A stretch of DNA of 30,372 bases from Bacteroidales bacterium (GTDB lineage: Bacteria; Bacteroidota; Bacteroidia; Bacteroidales; UBA932): NCBI GenBank assembly GCA_016281435.1, contig JAEEIQ010000061.1, positions 1-30,372 of the forward strand, given 5' to 3'. Positions 15,071 to 24,657 of the stretch are shown one piece after another (position 1 is the stretch's first letter; each line of letters opens with the position of its first letter). The notes below the pieces were generated by a model that was not told the DNA's origin, searched no databases, and saw only the letters and a list, made by a program, of their open reading frames with translations. A program made the position numbers and the translations under genes.

Positions 15071-18000
15071 ATGAAGAATCTATTCATCAAGATCGCGTTC
15101 TTGGTGCTTGGGACCGGCATTTGCATGAGCGCCGGCGCCCAGACCGTCAAGGGCGTGGTCAAGGATGCCAACGGAGAAGCCCTGCCCGGCGTCTCCGTGA
15201 TGATCCAGGGTACGACGGTCGGTGTGTCGACTGGCCTGGACGGAGATTACGTTATTTCCGTTCCGGACGCCAAGACCCAGAGTCTCCTCTTCAGCTGCAT
15301 CGGCATGAAGGACGAAGTGGTTCCCGTGAACGGACGCTCCGTCATCGACATGGTGATGGTCGAGGACAACAATTTCCTCGAGGAGACGGTCGTCATCGGT
15401 TATGCTACCGTCAAGAGACGCGACCTCATGGGTTCCGTGAGCTCCGTCGACAACAAGACGCTTACATCCGTCCCCGTCGCTTCCGTAACGGAGGCCCTGA
15501 CCGGACGCATGGCCGGCGTGCAGGTGACCACGACCGAGGGCGACCCCGACGCTGACATCAAGATCCGCGTGCGCGGCGCCGGTTCCATCACCCAGGACAG
15601 CTCCCCGCTGTACATCGTGGACGGTTTCCCCGTAGAGAGCATCAACGACGTTCCAGCATCCGACATCCAGTCCATCGACATCCTGAAGGACGCTTTCTCG
15701 ACGGCCATCTACGGCAGCCGCGGTGCTAACGGCGTCGTCCTCGTGACCACGAAGTCCGGAGCCTCCGGCAAGGTCACCGTGAATTACAACGCCTACTACG
15801 GGTTCAAGAAGATGGCGAACAAGAACGCCATCCGCGTGCAGTCGGCATACGATTTCGTGCGCACGGCCTACGAGCTTGCGAAGATGGACGGCAAGGAGAG
15901 CACCCAGTTCGTGCCTTATTTCGGAGTTTACGACGATATCGACCTGTACTCCGGGACGGCATCCAACGACTGGGTGCAGCAGGTGTTCGGACGCACCGGG
16001 ACCACCTTCAACCAGAACCTTTCCGTTTCCGGAGGTTCCGAGAAGGTCAAATGGACCGCTTCCTACTCCCACGTCGGGGATAAGGCCATCATGGTCGGTT
16101 CCAACTACAAGAGGGACAACCTCTCGTTCAAGACCCGCTACGAGCCCGTCAAGGCCTTCACCTTCGATTTCAACGCCCGTTACTCCAACACGGAAGTGCG
16201 CGGTGCCGGGGCGAACTCCATAAATGACACGGGGTCGTCTTCCAGCAACGGCCGTCTCAAGCACGCCGTGCAGTATTCCCCGATCCCCATCACCCCCGCT
16301 TCCGCCGATTCCGACCTGGAGGAGGATTACGGCGACAACGTCCCGCCCCTGCAGTCCGTCGCCGACAACGACACCCGCCGTCTGCGCAAGAACTGGACGG
16401 TGAACGGTGCCGTGACCTGGCATGTCATCCCCAACCTCGACGTCAAGGTCGAGGGCGGCCTCGATGACTGGACCCAGACCGACGAGCATTTCTACGGCGT
16501 GTCCACGTACTACGCCCGTGAGAATTCCACTGTGAAGGGCCAGCCCGCGAACATCCACAAGGATTCCTTCCGCAAGAAGTACCGCAACACCAACACCGTC
16601 AACTACAACTTCAAGGACATCATCGGCGACGGCGACCACAAGGTGGACCTCCTCCTCGGACAGGAGTACATCCTGACAAAGTCCAACGCCCTTTCGCTGA
16701 CCGTGGACGGGTTCCCCGATTTCTACGACGCCGCGACGGCCTGGAACTTCTTCAGCTCAGGCACCCCTTCCGCGGCGAGCGACTACTACGAAGCGGACGA
16801 CAAGCTGCTCTCCTTCTTCACGCGCGCGAATTATGTCTATAAGGACAAGTACTCGCTTTCGGCCACGCTCCGCGCCGACGGTTCCTCGAAGTTCTTCAAG
16901 GGCCACCAGTGGGGTGTGTTCCCGTCCCTGGCGGCAGCCTGGACCGTGAGCCGCGAGCCGTGGATGAGCGCATTCAGCTTCGTCGACAACCTCAAGCTGC
17001 GCTATTCCTTCGGTACCGCCGGCAACAACAACATCCCGACAGGAGTGACCCAGATGGCCTTCATGTCCTCCAACACCACATGGCTGGACGGGACGAAGAC
17101 CATGTTCACGACTACCAGGGTCGGCGGCAAGTACATCATGCCCAACGAGAATCTTACCTGGGAGACCACCTATTCCCACAACATCGGCATCGATTACGCC
17201 ATCTTCGGCAGCCGGATCAAGGGCAGCCTCGAACTCTACAGCAACCTCACAGACAACCTGCTGATCCAGTTCCCGACATCGGGTTCCGGATATGAATTCC
17301 AGTACCGCAACATGGGCGCCATCCGCAACACCGGCGCCGAACTCTCGGCAGACTTCGTCATCGTCGAGAAAAAGGACTGGGGCATCACGGCAGGAGCCAA
17401 CATCTCCTTCAACAAGAACCGTGTCACCAGGCTGGGCCTCGACTATATCAAGGCCGCTAGCGGCTGGGCCAGCACCTTTGTCGGTGACGACTACATCGTC
17501 GAGGTCGGACAGCCTCTCGGCAACGTCTACGGTTACAGGTGTGACGGCCGTTACGAGGTCTCCGACTTCACCTGGGACGCTACTGAAGCGAAGTGGGTGC
17601 TCAAGGACGGCGTGGCCGACGCATCCGGCCTCATCGGAGGAACCTTCGGTCCCGGCTCCCTGAAGCTCAAGGACATATCCGTTGCCACTGATTCCGACGG
17701 CAACGCAATCCCCGGCAATCTCGGCAAGATCGACGAGAACGACAAGACCGTTATCGGAAATACCCAGCCCAAGGGCGTCGGAGGATTCAACTTCTCCGGC
17801 TTCTGGAAGAATTTCGATTTCTCCGCGAACTTCAACTACGTCTTCGGCAACAAGATATACAATGCCAACAAAGTCGAATTCACGACTTCCCGCGGATACT
17901 ACCGCCGCAATTTCCTTGCTTCCATGTCCCCGGACAAGCGCTGGACCAACATCGACTGGACCAGCGGAGAGCTGATTACCGATCCCGATGCCCTTGCGGC

Positions 18001-18319
18001 CGCCAACGCCGGTACCACGATGTGGTCGCCGAGTTCCAGCCGCCAGATCTTGACCGACTGGGCTCTCGAGGACGGAAGCTTCCTGCGCCTGTCTTCCGCC
18101 ACGATAGGGTACACCCTTCCCGAGAAGATCGTCGCCAAGGCCAAGCTCAGCAGCGTACGCGTCTACATCACGGGAGGCAACCTCTTCTGCCTGACAAAGT
18201 ATAGCGGCTACGATCCCGAAGTGGATACCCGCCGTTCGACTCCGCTCACCCCGGGCGTCGATTATTCCGCCTATCCCAAGAGCCGCAGCGTAGTGGCCGG
18301 TGTCAATGTCAAATTCTAA
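15071..18319 (+). CDS. SusC-like TonB-linked outer membrane transporter
   Basis: The 1082-residue product is the outer-membrane barrel that imports oligosaccharides with TonB energy. In order: a Sec signal (residues 1-23, ending SAGAQ), a carboxypeptidase-regulatory-like domain (about 25-105, VKGVVKDANGEALPGVSVMIQGT), a TonB-box-like segment (about 100-112, LEETVVIGYATVKRRDLMGSVSSV), the plug domain with the SusC hallmark AFSTAIYGSRGANGVVLVTTKSG, and a beta-barrel to the C-terminus, which ends in Phe (VNVKF). The length is typical. It opens the rightward arm of the pectin locus, 18 nt before susD, and the divergent pectinase operon points to pectic oligosaccharides as cargo. Confidence 0.97.
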   Translation: MKNLFIKIAFLVLGTGICMSAGAQTVKGVVKDANGEALPGVSVMIQGTTVGVSTGLDGDYVISVPDAKTQSLLFSCIGMKDEVVPVNGRSVIDMVMVEDNNFLEETVVIGYATVKRRDLMGSVSSVDNKTLTSVPVASVTEALTGRMAGVQVTTTEGDPDADIKIRVRGAGSITQDSSPLYIVDGFPVESINDVPASDIQSIDILKDAFSTAIYGSRGANGVVLVTTKSGASGKVTVNYNAYYGFKKMANKNAIRVQSAYDFVRTAYELAKMDGKESTQFVPYFGVYDDIDLYSGTASNDWVQQVFGRTGTTFNQNLSVSGGSEKVKWTASYSHVGDKAIMVGSNYKRDNLSFKTRYEPVKAFTFDFNARYSNTEVRGAGANSINDTGSSSSNGRLKHAVQYSPIPITPASADSDLEEDYGDNVPPLQSVADNDTRRLRKNWTVNGAVTWHVIPNLDVKVEGGLDDWTQTDEHFYGVSTYYARENSTVKGQPANIHKDSFRKKYRNTNTVNYNFKDIIGDGDHKVDLLLGQEYILTKSNALSLTVDGFPDFYDAATAWNFFSSGTPSAASDYYEADDKLLSFFTRANYVYKDKYSLSATLRADGSSKFFKGHQWGVFPSLAAAWTVSREPWMSAFSFVDNLKLRYSFGTAGNNNIPTGVTQMAFMSSNTTWLDGTKTMFTTTRVGGKYIMPNENLTWETTYSHNIGIDYAIFGSRIKGSLELYSNLTDNLLIQFPTSGSGYEFQYRNMGAIRNTGAELSADFVIVEKKDWGITAGANISFNKNRVTRLGLDYIKAASGWASTFVGDDYIVEVGQPLGNVYGYRCDGRYEVSDFTWDATEAKWVLKDGVADASGLIGGTFGPGSLKLKDISVATDSDGNAIPGNLGKIDENDKTVIGNTQPKGVGGFNFSGFWKNFDFSANFNYVFGNKIYNANKVEFTTSRGYYRRNFLASMSPDKRWTNIDWTSGELITDPDALAAANAGTTMWSPSSSRQILTDWALEDGSFLRLSSATIGYTLPEKIVAKAKLSSVRVYITGGNLFCLTKYSGYDPEVDTRRSTPLTPGVDYSAYPKSRSVVAGVNVKF

Positions 18320-18337
18320 TATGGGGAGGACACAACA

Positions 18338-20194
18338 ATGAAAGCAACAAGAATACTCAATATCGCAGCCGCCTCCGTCCTTCTGGCCGGCACTGCAGTT
18401 TCCTGCGACCTTACCACCGAGACGAAGTCGACCTTCGACGAATCGGTGATCTTCTCCAACGAAACCCTGGCCGAGTATGAGATAATGTCCATCTATGAGG
18501 TCCTGGCCCACCAGAACTCCCATCGCGGACGCTATCTGACCTTCTACGGTTTCAATACCGACATCGAGGTTTATCTCCAGAGCCTCGACGCCGGCCAGGC
18601 TGACAAGAACCTCTCGATCGCGAAGTATGCGATCGCTGCCAACAACGACAACATGAACGCGGCGAACGGTCCTTACAACGAACTTTTCGCCGGAATCGAG
18701 AGGGCCAACCTCGCGATCAGCGGCCTGCGCAAGTTCGGCAACATCAGCTCGAACTCCGGGATGGGCGCCCTTTACGGCGAAGCCCTCGTGGCCCGCGCAT
18801 TCCTTTATGCGGAACTGCTGAAGGCATACGGAGAGGTCCCCGCCAGGTTCGAACCCATCTCCCCTGAGACCATCTATGTCAACAAGGCTGACAGGGATGT
18901 GATCTTCAAGCAGCTGCTCGCCGACCTCGAAGAAGCGGCCCCGCTCCTTCCCTGGCCCGGCAAGAGCGACCAGACTTCGGTCACGACCCGTCCCAGCCGC
19001 GCCTTCGCCCTCGGTCTCTACGCCCGTCTCGCCCTCGTGGCGTCCGGATGGGCACAGCGCCCCGATGACGGCAAGGTCGGCACCGGCAACATCGGCTCCG
19101 TCCGCAAGTCCGTCGATCCCATGTTCGCCGAGCCTACGGCAATTTACCAGAAGGCTCTCAAGGGCCTCGAGGATGTCATCGAACATGCCGGTCTGGGCCT
19201 GTACGACGACTACGCCAAACTCTGGCAGGACTTCAACAACTTCGACACGAAGGCCGGAAAGGAAGTCATCTACTCCCTTCCCATGTCCGATTCACGCGGC
19301 CGCTGGAACTACTCTTTCGCGATCCGCGCAGAAGGTTCCGCCTTCTTCACGGTCGATCCCGCCAAGAGCAAGGGCGGCAGCGTGGGTCCCATCCCTACGA
19401 TGTACTGGCGTTACGGCGTCCATGACCAGAGGCGGAATGTCAGCTGCGCCAACTTCGAGACCCATCCCGCAGGGGCGGTGGACAAGCAGGTGCTTGCCGG
19501 CGGCCAGAAATGGTATTTCGGAAAATACCGTTTCGACTGGATGAAAAACGTCCCTTACTCTGGAGGCAACGACGACGGCTGCAAACCCGTCTACATGCGC
19601 TATTCCGACATCCTCCTGATGGCCGCCGAAATCGCCAACGAACTTGGCGACCTGCCTAAGGCCAAGGGCTATCTCGAGCAGGTCCGCAAACGCGCCTACA
19701 AGGGATATGAGTCTGAAGTGACGGCCTATATGAACGGCCTGACGACCAAGGCCCAGGTGTTCAACGCCATAGTCGACGAGCGCGCGCTCGAGTTCATCGG
19801 CGAGTTCCTCCGCAAGGGAGACCTCATCCGCTGGAACCTTCTCGAGAGCAAGATCGCCGAGTCCCAGAACGAGATGCGCGCCCTTTCGGACCGCACCGGA
19901 GCATTCGCCGACATAGCTTCCAACGTCTGGTGCAAGTATGCCGCCGACGGCATCACGATCACCGATTACTGGGGCTACGAGCACGGCCAGACCGCCGCTC
20001 CCGCAGGGGAAGGCTGGGAGGCTTACACCGATTCCGAGGGAAAGACCCCGAGCAACTATTTCTCGATGAGCGAGACGAAGATCAACTCCTTCTATTTCCC
20101 TGCCTACACCCCGAACCAGAGGCAGTGGTGGCCTATCCCCACCGTCTCGATTACCAATTCCCAGGGTGCTCTCGTCAATGATTATGGCTTCTAA
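18338..20194 (+). CDS. SusD-like surface glycan-binding lipoprotein
   Basis: The 618-residue lipoprotein (lipobox ending TAVSC, Cys23) is the partner that caps the SusC barrel and captures glycan at the cell surface. The SusD/RagB fold is supported by the N-terminal helical TPR-like region (YNELFAGIERANLAISGLRKFG, GEALVARAFLYAELLKAYGEVP), the central YMRYSDILLMAAEIANELGD motif with its EQVRKRAYKG helix, and the C-terminal FIGEFLRKGDLIRWNLL segment and PIPTVSITNSQG end. It is slightly longer than the usual 500-600 residues. It follows susC by 18 nt and precedes the third lipoprotein by 15 nt, so all three form one operon. Confidence 0.96.
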   Translation: MKATRILNIAAASVLLAGTAVSCDLTTETKSTFDESVIFSNETLAEYEIMSIYEVLAHQNSHRGRYLTFYGFNTDIEVYLQSLDAGQADKNLSIAKYAIAANNDNMNAANGPYNELFAGIERANLAISGLRKFGNISSNSGMGALYGEALVARAFLYAELLKAYGEVPARFEPISPETIYVNKADRDVIFKQLLADLEEAAPLLPWPGKSDQTSVTTRPSRAFALGLYARLALVASGWAQRPDDGKVGTGNIGSVRKSVDPMFAEPTAIYQKALKGLEDVIEHAGLGLYDDYAKLWQDFNNFDTKAGKEVIYSLPMSDSRGRWNYSFAIRAEGSAFFTVDPAKSKGGSVGPIPTMYWRYGVHDQRRNVSCANFETHPAGAVDKQVLAGGQKWYFGKYRFDWMKNVPYSGGNDDGCKPVYMRYSDILLMAAEIANELGDLPKAKGYLEQVRKRAYKGYESEVTAYMNGLTTKAQVFNAIVDERALEFIGEFLRKGDLIRWNLLESKIAESQNEMRALSDRTGAFADIASNVWCKYAADGITITDYWGYEHGQTAAPAGEGWEAYTDSEGKTPSNYFSMSETKINSFYFPAYTPNQRQWWPIPTVSITNSQGALVNDYGF

Positions 20195-20209
20195 ACACAC
20201 CTTTGAGAT

Positions 20210-23200
20210 ATGAAAAGAGCATTATACATAATTCTTGCATCGGTCTGCATGGCGGCCGGCCTGTCCTCCTGCGTGGAGCAGATTCCGCCCGTCAACGAGG
20301 AGATCGTCCTGTCCCGCTGCCTTACCCCGACTGACCTCGTCACGTCGGTCAAGGACGGGCAGTACGTCAACTTCACATGGACCAAGACCCGCGGAGCCGA
20401 TTCCTTCGTGCTGGAAGTCTATACGTCCGAGGACATGGGCGGAGATCCCGTCAAGACCCTTACGGTCCTTGCCGACGACTCCCTTCCTGCAGTCGCTTTC
20501 CTCGCTCCCGACGTAACCTACTATGCCCGCGTCAAGGCGGTGGATTCCACCGGCAAGATGGAGGATTCACACTGGGCGAAATTCAATCCGGTCGAGACTA
20601 CGGCCATCAAGGATCCCGTCGATCCCCAGCTCGTGTCCAGGACTGCGGGAAGCATCACCCTGAAATGGACCGCCGATCCTGAAGTGGACCACATCCGCAT
20701 CGTCCCGCCCATCGGAGAGGACAAGGGTTTCACCAAGTTTACCGTTAGCGCGGCTGCGGCCGCTGCCGGACAGGTCGAGGTCACCGGGCTGAAGGGTTCG
20801 ACCTACTACACCCTGACCGTCCACTATTCCAGCGCCGACCGCGGCAGCGTGTCCGCATGGACCCTTCCCGACGCGACCGGAGCCGTGACCGTCACCGACA
20901 CGGCCCAGTTCAAGCAGCTCATCCGCGACAAGGCGGCAAAGATACTCGTCCCCTATGCCGACACTGCTTTTGTCATTGGGAGCATGGATGTCTCCGCCCC
21001 TATTACCATCATGGGCCAGCCTTCCGCCGACGGAGCGTTCCCGACGGTCGTGGGCTCCTTCAAGCTCATTGAAGGCGGCACTTCGGTCAACCTCGAGGGA
21101 CTGCGCATCGACGGCCAGAATTACAAGTATAGCCATGTCATCACGGCCAGCATCGCGCTTTCGGGACTTACGGTGAATGTGCTCAACTGCGAGGTCACAG
21201 CATTCTCCAGGGGCCTGTTCTACGACAACGTCGGCTGCACCGTCCCCAGCTTCGTCGCGGACGGCCTGTATGTTACTGACATCCAGGGCAGCGGCGGCGA
21301 CTTCTTCGATGTGCGCAAGTCCACGGCCTATGGGACCGTCGTCTTCCGCAACGGAACCTTCGATACCGGCATGCGTGACTTCTTCCGCATCGACAGCGCT
21401 CCGGTCGAGAGCTTCCTCTTCGATCACAATACCGTCAACAACGTCGCCTCGACAGGTTCATCCAACGGATTCTTCCGCGCGAAAGCCGGCCAGGTCGCCA
21501 GCTATGTCGTTTCCAACAACCTCATACTCAACGAGAGCGGTGCCGGAAACAACAAGCTTGTCAACAAGCCTGATTATCAGATCCCTGCTTTCCAGGGCAA
21601 CTACTTCTTCAATTGCGGAGACGCCTTCTTCACGGATAACAAGGGCAACGACATCAAGGCTGCCGCCATTGAAGGCGGGGCCGTCCTTCCTGCCGATCCC
21701 TGCGTGGACAGCGGAATCAACAATTTCTACGTGACCAACCCTGTCCTTCTCGAAAAGAAGGTCGGAGATCCCCGCTGGCTCGAGGAATATGTCAAGATCC
21801 CCGAGGACCTGACTCAGGATGTGACCGCTCCCGTGAAGACCTGGAACCTCAAGGATGCCGGCATTTTCTACAAGTCCGCTTCCGAAGACATGGTCCGTGA
21901 CGGCATACGTTTCTATGTAAAGGATAAACCCGTGGCCTTCGAAGCTGACGGCTTCCTCTTCACGGATGCGGCTACCCTCGAGGCCGGAGCTCCCGTCGAC
22001 GGCGGTCTCGGCATCAAGGTCTCCGTTCCCGGTTCGGTGGTCGTTTCCACCGGCACTGCCGGCGACGGCAGCGGCATGATTGTGGTGAACCGTAACGGCA
22101 AGCCCGTCATAGGTATCCCCGCCGGGGCGAATGCCCAGATGGTTTCCTTCGAGGACATCGCCTCCGAGGAGATGATCTATATCTATGCCACCGGCGAGGC
22201 GAAGCTGACTTCGCTCCAGTGGACTGACGAGCTGGCCTCCGCCGGCGGGAGCAAGGTCCTTGCGGATCCCGTTCCCGTCGTGGACGTCGCTTCTGTAAAT
22301 GAAGGCGCCGACGCCACCGTTACCGTCAGCTGGCCCGCGGTCGACAAGGCCGGCAAGTACGGCATCACCCTGAACGGAGCTGACAAGGGCACCGTGACCG
22401 ACGCAAGCTATGCCATCGCCACCAAGACCCTTGCTCCCGGCACCTACACCGTGGGCGTCAAGGCCATGCCTGCAGATGACGACCTGGTACGCGAGGCTTC
22501 CTCCGAAGTCACCGTCCAGTTCTCCGTCAAGGAGATACTGAAGACCGTCCTCGTAGAGACCGTATGGGATTCCCTGTACTTCCACGCCGCGTTCGACAAG
22601 TTCGGCGCTGACGCCGTCAAGGCAGACTTCGTCGAGAAGAATCTCGGCTATGTCAACGGCAGCGGCTCCGGCTTCAAGTACGGGCGCACCCCCGTCAAGA
22701 CCGAAGGCAACATCTATCGTTGCCAGCTGGCCGGAGGCGGCGCCTTCACCGACGGCAAGCTGACCAAGTGCGGCATGCAGATCATGGTCGGAGGCAACGG
22801 AACCCTCGAGATCAAGGCTTCCGGCTCCGGCGACGCGGCCCGCGTCCTTCTGGTAAACGGCACTGAATATGCCGTGGATGCCATCAAGGACGGCGACGGG
22901 CAGTTTGGAATGAGCGTGATCACGGTTCCCGTGACGGCAGCGTCCGGCGACCTTGTCAGCTGGTGCTCCAAGTCCGGCGGCATGAACATCTACTCCGTGA
23001 AGTGGACTCCCGCCGCAGCGGCCCCGCTCGTGGACGAGACCGCGATCAACGAGGCCTGGATGGCGGATTACACCGACCTTACGAAGTATCCGGCCCAGAG
23101 TTATTCGGCTCCTGTCACCATCGAGAAAGTGACTTACTACGCAGCGGAAGGTTCTGCGGTCAAATGGGCTTCCAACAGGATGCAGTTCGGCGGCAAACCC

Positions 23201-23578
23201 ACCCTTGACAAGGAAACCTATCCAGGGGTCCCGATGCCTACGGGCTTCAGGTATGCCAGCTTCAAGATCACGAAGCCCGGTACCGTGAAGGTGTTCTTCT
23301 ACGGCGGCAGTTCTACCAGTTCGGGCCGTAACGGGACCGTGGTCCTGGAGACCAATGTCGGGGGAACGAAATCCGCCAAGGTGGTCTATACCACGAATCC
23401 GGATAACCTCGATACCGATCCCGGCGTCCCGACCAGTACCTCTGCCGAGGGCGGGCTCAAGGAGATCGAGATCAAGGCATCCGACCTTGCGGGCATCACC
23501 GAAGCCGCGGTCTTGTACTTCTTCAGCACCAACAACACAATCCAGATTACAAAGATCGGATTCACTCCGGCCGAGTAA
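20210..23578 (+). CDS. Modular pectin-locus surface lipoprotein (FN3, DUF4957/DUF5123-type beta-helix, three beta-sandwich modules)
   Basis: The 1122-residue lipoprotein (lipobox AAGLSSC, Cys21) occupies the SusE/F-like position after SusD. I read two FN3-like domains (about 35-130 and 132-222), a right-handed beta-helix (about 222-530) of the DUF4957 plus DUF5123 type, and a third FN3-like domain (about 684-770). Three further beta-sandwich modules lie at about 540-680, 775-940 and 945-1122, each ending in a similar strand (LTSLQWT, IYSVKWTP, ITKIGFTP). DUF4957/DUF5123 proteins are, from memory, recurrent in pectin utilisation loci. The helix shows no clear catalytic acidic cluster, so binding of polygalacturonan at the surface is more likely than cleavage. 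A terminator follows 18 nt after the stop. Confidence 0.82.
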   Translation: MKRALYIILASVCMAAGLSSCVEQIPPVNEEIVLSRCLTPTDLVTSVKDGQYVNFTWTKTRGADSFVLEVYTSEDMGGDPVKTLTVLADDSLPAVAFLAPDVTYYARVKAVDSTGKMEDSHWAKFNPVETTAIKDPVDPQLVSRTAGSITLKWTADPEVDHIRIVPPIGEDKGFTKFTVSAAAAAAGQVEVTGLKGSTYYTLTVHYSSADRGSVSAWTLPDATGAVTVTDTAQFKQLIRDKAAKILVPYADTAFVIGSMDVSAPITIMGQPSADGAFPTVVGSFKLIEGGTSVNLEGLRIDGQNYKYSHVITASIALSGLTVNVLNCEVTAFSRGLFYDNVGCTVPSFVADGLYVTDIQGSGGDFFDVRKSTAYGTVVFRNGTFDTGMRDFFRIDSAPVESFLFDHNTVNNVASTGSSNGFFRAKAGQVASYVVSNNLILNESGAGNNKLVNKPDYQIPAFQGNYFFNCGDAFFTDNKGNDIKAAAIEGGAVLPADPCVDSGINNFYVTNPVLLEKKVGDPRWLEEYVKIPEDLTQDVTAPVKTWNLKDAGIFYKSASEDMVRDGIRFYVKDKPVAFEADGFLFTDAATLEAGAPVDGGLGIKVSVPGSVVVSTGTAGDGSGMIVVNRNGKPVIGIPAGANAQMVSFEDIASEEMIYIYATGEAKLTSLQWTDELASAGGSKVLADPVPVVDVASVNEGADATVTVSWPAVDKAGKYGITLNGADKGTVTDASYAIATKTLAPGTYTVGVKAMPADDDLVREASSEVTVQFSVKEILKTVLVETVWDSLYFHAAFDKFGADAVKADFVEKNLGYVNGSGSGFKYGRTPVKTEGNIYRCQLAGGGAFTDGKLTKCGMQIMVGGNGTLEIKASGSGDAARVLLVNGTEYAVDAIKDGDGQFGMSVITVPVTAASGDLVSWCSKSGGMNIYSVKWTPAAAAPLVDETAINEAWMADYTDLTKYPAQSYSAPVTIEKVTYYAAEGSAVKWASNRMQFGGKPTLDKETYPGVPMPTGFRYASFKITKPGTVKVFFYGGSSTSSGRNGTVVLETNVGGTKSAKVVYTTNPDNLDTDPGVPTSTSAEGGLKEIEIKASDLAGITEAAVLYFFSTNNTIQITKIGFTPAE

Positions 23579-23596
23579 TTTGTGTAAAACTTCCAG

Positions 23597-23631
23597 CCGC
23601 CGCAAGGGTCTTCCCGTGCGGCGGTTTTTTT
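23597..23631 (+). terminator. Intrinsic terminator of the susC-susD operon
   Basis: An 8-bp GC stem, CCGCCGCA (23597-23604) with TGCGGCGG (23617-23624), is extended inside by GGG/CCC and followed by seven T residues (23625-23631). It lies 18 nt after the last gene of the rightward pectin operon. The remaining bases to 23756 hold no gene that I can see. Confidence 0.9.
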
Positions 23632-23756
23632 GTACGTGGCGGCCAAGGGCTTGATAATCAGCGGAAAGGGCTATGGCGTTTCCCTCGATTTCGGGGGAAG
23701 CGTATATATTTAAAATGCTGGTTTAGAGGGCTCTATCTGCCACGGCAAATTTGGCC

Positions 23757-24572
23757 TCAGCCGAGAATGCGGAGGCAGTCGTCGACACTGAGGGCGTCCT
23801 CGACTCGGAAATCCCCGCAGCGGGTGCGGCGCAGGCTCGTAAGGAACGCGCCGCTGCCGAGGGCTTCGCCCATGTCGCGGGCCAGGGCGCGGATGTAGGT
23901 GCCCTTGGAGCAGGTGATGAGGATGCTGGCGGTGGGGAGCTGTTCGCCGGTAAGGTCCGCGACCCGGATGCGGCCGTGGCCGTCATCCGCCGGCAGCGGC
24001 GGCAATGTCCCGCTGAAATCCAGCAGCTGGAGATCTGAAATCGTGATCCTGTTGGTTTGCAGCAGGGCTGCAGCCTCGCTCTCCTCGTAGGCCGCCCCGC
24101 TGCGCCTTGCTTCCTTGAGAAGCCGTCTGGCCGTCTCGTAGGCCCTTACCCCATCCACCGATTTGGCGCTGAAAAGGGGGGCGACCTGCTCCTGCTCGCC
24201 GAGGAACGACGGGAGGACGGCCCTGAGGCTCTCTTCGCTGACTCCGTCGAGCGGACAGTGCCTGTCTATTTCCTTTTCGAGGTCGTAGGATGGTGTCGTG
24301 GCTCCGAAACTGACTCCCGCCAGATATTGCTTTTCACTTTTCTGCAACTGCTCCGCGAGTTTGGTCGCCTTGCCGACGCAGACCAGCAGTACACCCGTCG
24401 CGAGGGGGTCGAGCGTCCCGGCATGGCCCACTTTCAGGCTCCGGCTGCCGAAATGTTTGCCGGCAGCCCATTTGAGTTTGCGTATCACGTCCGCGGAAGT
24501 CCAGCGGTACGGCTTGTCCACGGGGAATATGATACCCCCGGGATAGTCCTCGATACTGCGGGACAATTCCAT
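23757..24572 (-). CDS. truB: tRNA pseudouridine(55) synthase TruB
   Basis: This enzyme converts U55 in the T-loop of tRNAs to pseudouridine. The signature motif GHAGTLDPLATG carries the catalytic Asp (residue 55 from the chosen start). Other TruB landmarks are GGIIFPVDKPYRWTS near the N-terminus, ATTPSYDLE, and ITCSKGTYIRALARDMGEALGSGAFLTSLRRT. I chose the ATG at 24572 (271 residues, preceded by AAGGAA) over the one at 24599. The predicted -7 box at 24608-24615 would put the transcription start at about 24601, leaving essentially no leader for the longer form, and the extra nine residues look unlike the family. The gene is divergent from glpA. Confidence 0.95.
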   Translation of the reverse strand: MELSRSIEDYPGGIIFPVDKPYRWTSADVIRKLKWAAGKHFGSRSLKVGHAGTLDPLATGVLLVCVGKATKLAEQLQKSEKQYLAGVSFGATTPSYDLEKEIDRHCPLDGVSEESLRAVLPSFLGEQEQVAPLFSAKSVDGVRAYETARRLLKEARRSGAAYEESEAAALLQTNRITISDLQLLDFSGTLPPLPADDGHGRIRVADLTGEQLPTASILITCSKGTYIRALARDMGEALGSGAFLTSLRRTRCGDFRVEDALSVDDCLRILG

Positions 24573-24607
24573 TTCCTTGTGTGCCGTGATGCATGCCATA
24601 TTCCCGG

Positions 24608-24615
24608 CAAAGATA
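24608..24615 (-). promoter_or_regulatory. -7 box of truB
   Basis: The minus strand reads TATCTTTG, a perfect TAnnTTTG match. No good -33 element is seen 20 nt upstream. The predicted start is about 30 nt before the truB ATG at 24572. Confidence 0.5.
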
Positions 24616-24627
24616 GAATATTTTGAT

Positions 24628-24635
24628 TATATTTG
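24628..24635 (+). promoter_or_regulatory. -7 box of the glpABC operon
   Basis: TATATTTG matches TAnnTTTG perfectly and ends 22 nt before the glpA ATG. Its expected -33 position (about 24604-24607) has no TTG and falls inside the start region of the divergent truB promoter. Confidence 0.6.
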
Positions 24636-24657
24636 TGTCTCAACACTAAAACCTGAA

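Noticed and set aside
16757..19186. 809-codon open frame on the minus strand
   Set aside because: It lies entirely opposite susC and susD, has low-complexity Gly/Val/Asp composition and no recognisable domain; it is a codon-bias shadow of GC-rich genes.
21458..23605. 715-codon open frame on the minus strand
   Set aside because: It is antisense to the modular lipoprotein gene, with no domain, no signal and no start context.
24577..24657. Upstream extension of glpA by 27 codons
   Set aside because: It would start before the -7 box and overlap truB; the FAD-binding motif needs the start at 24658.
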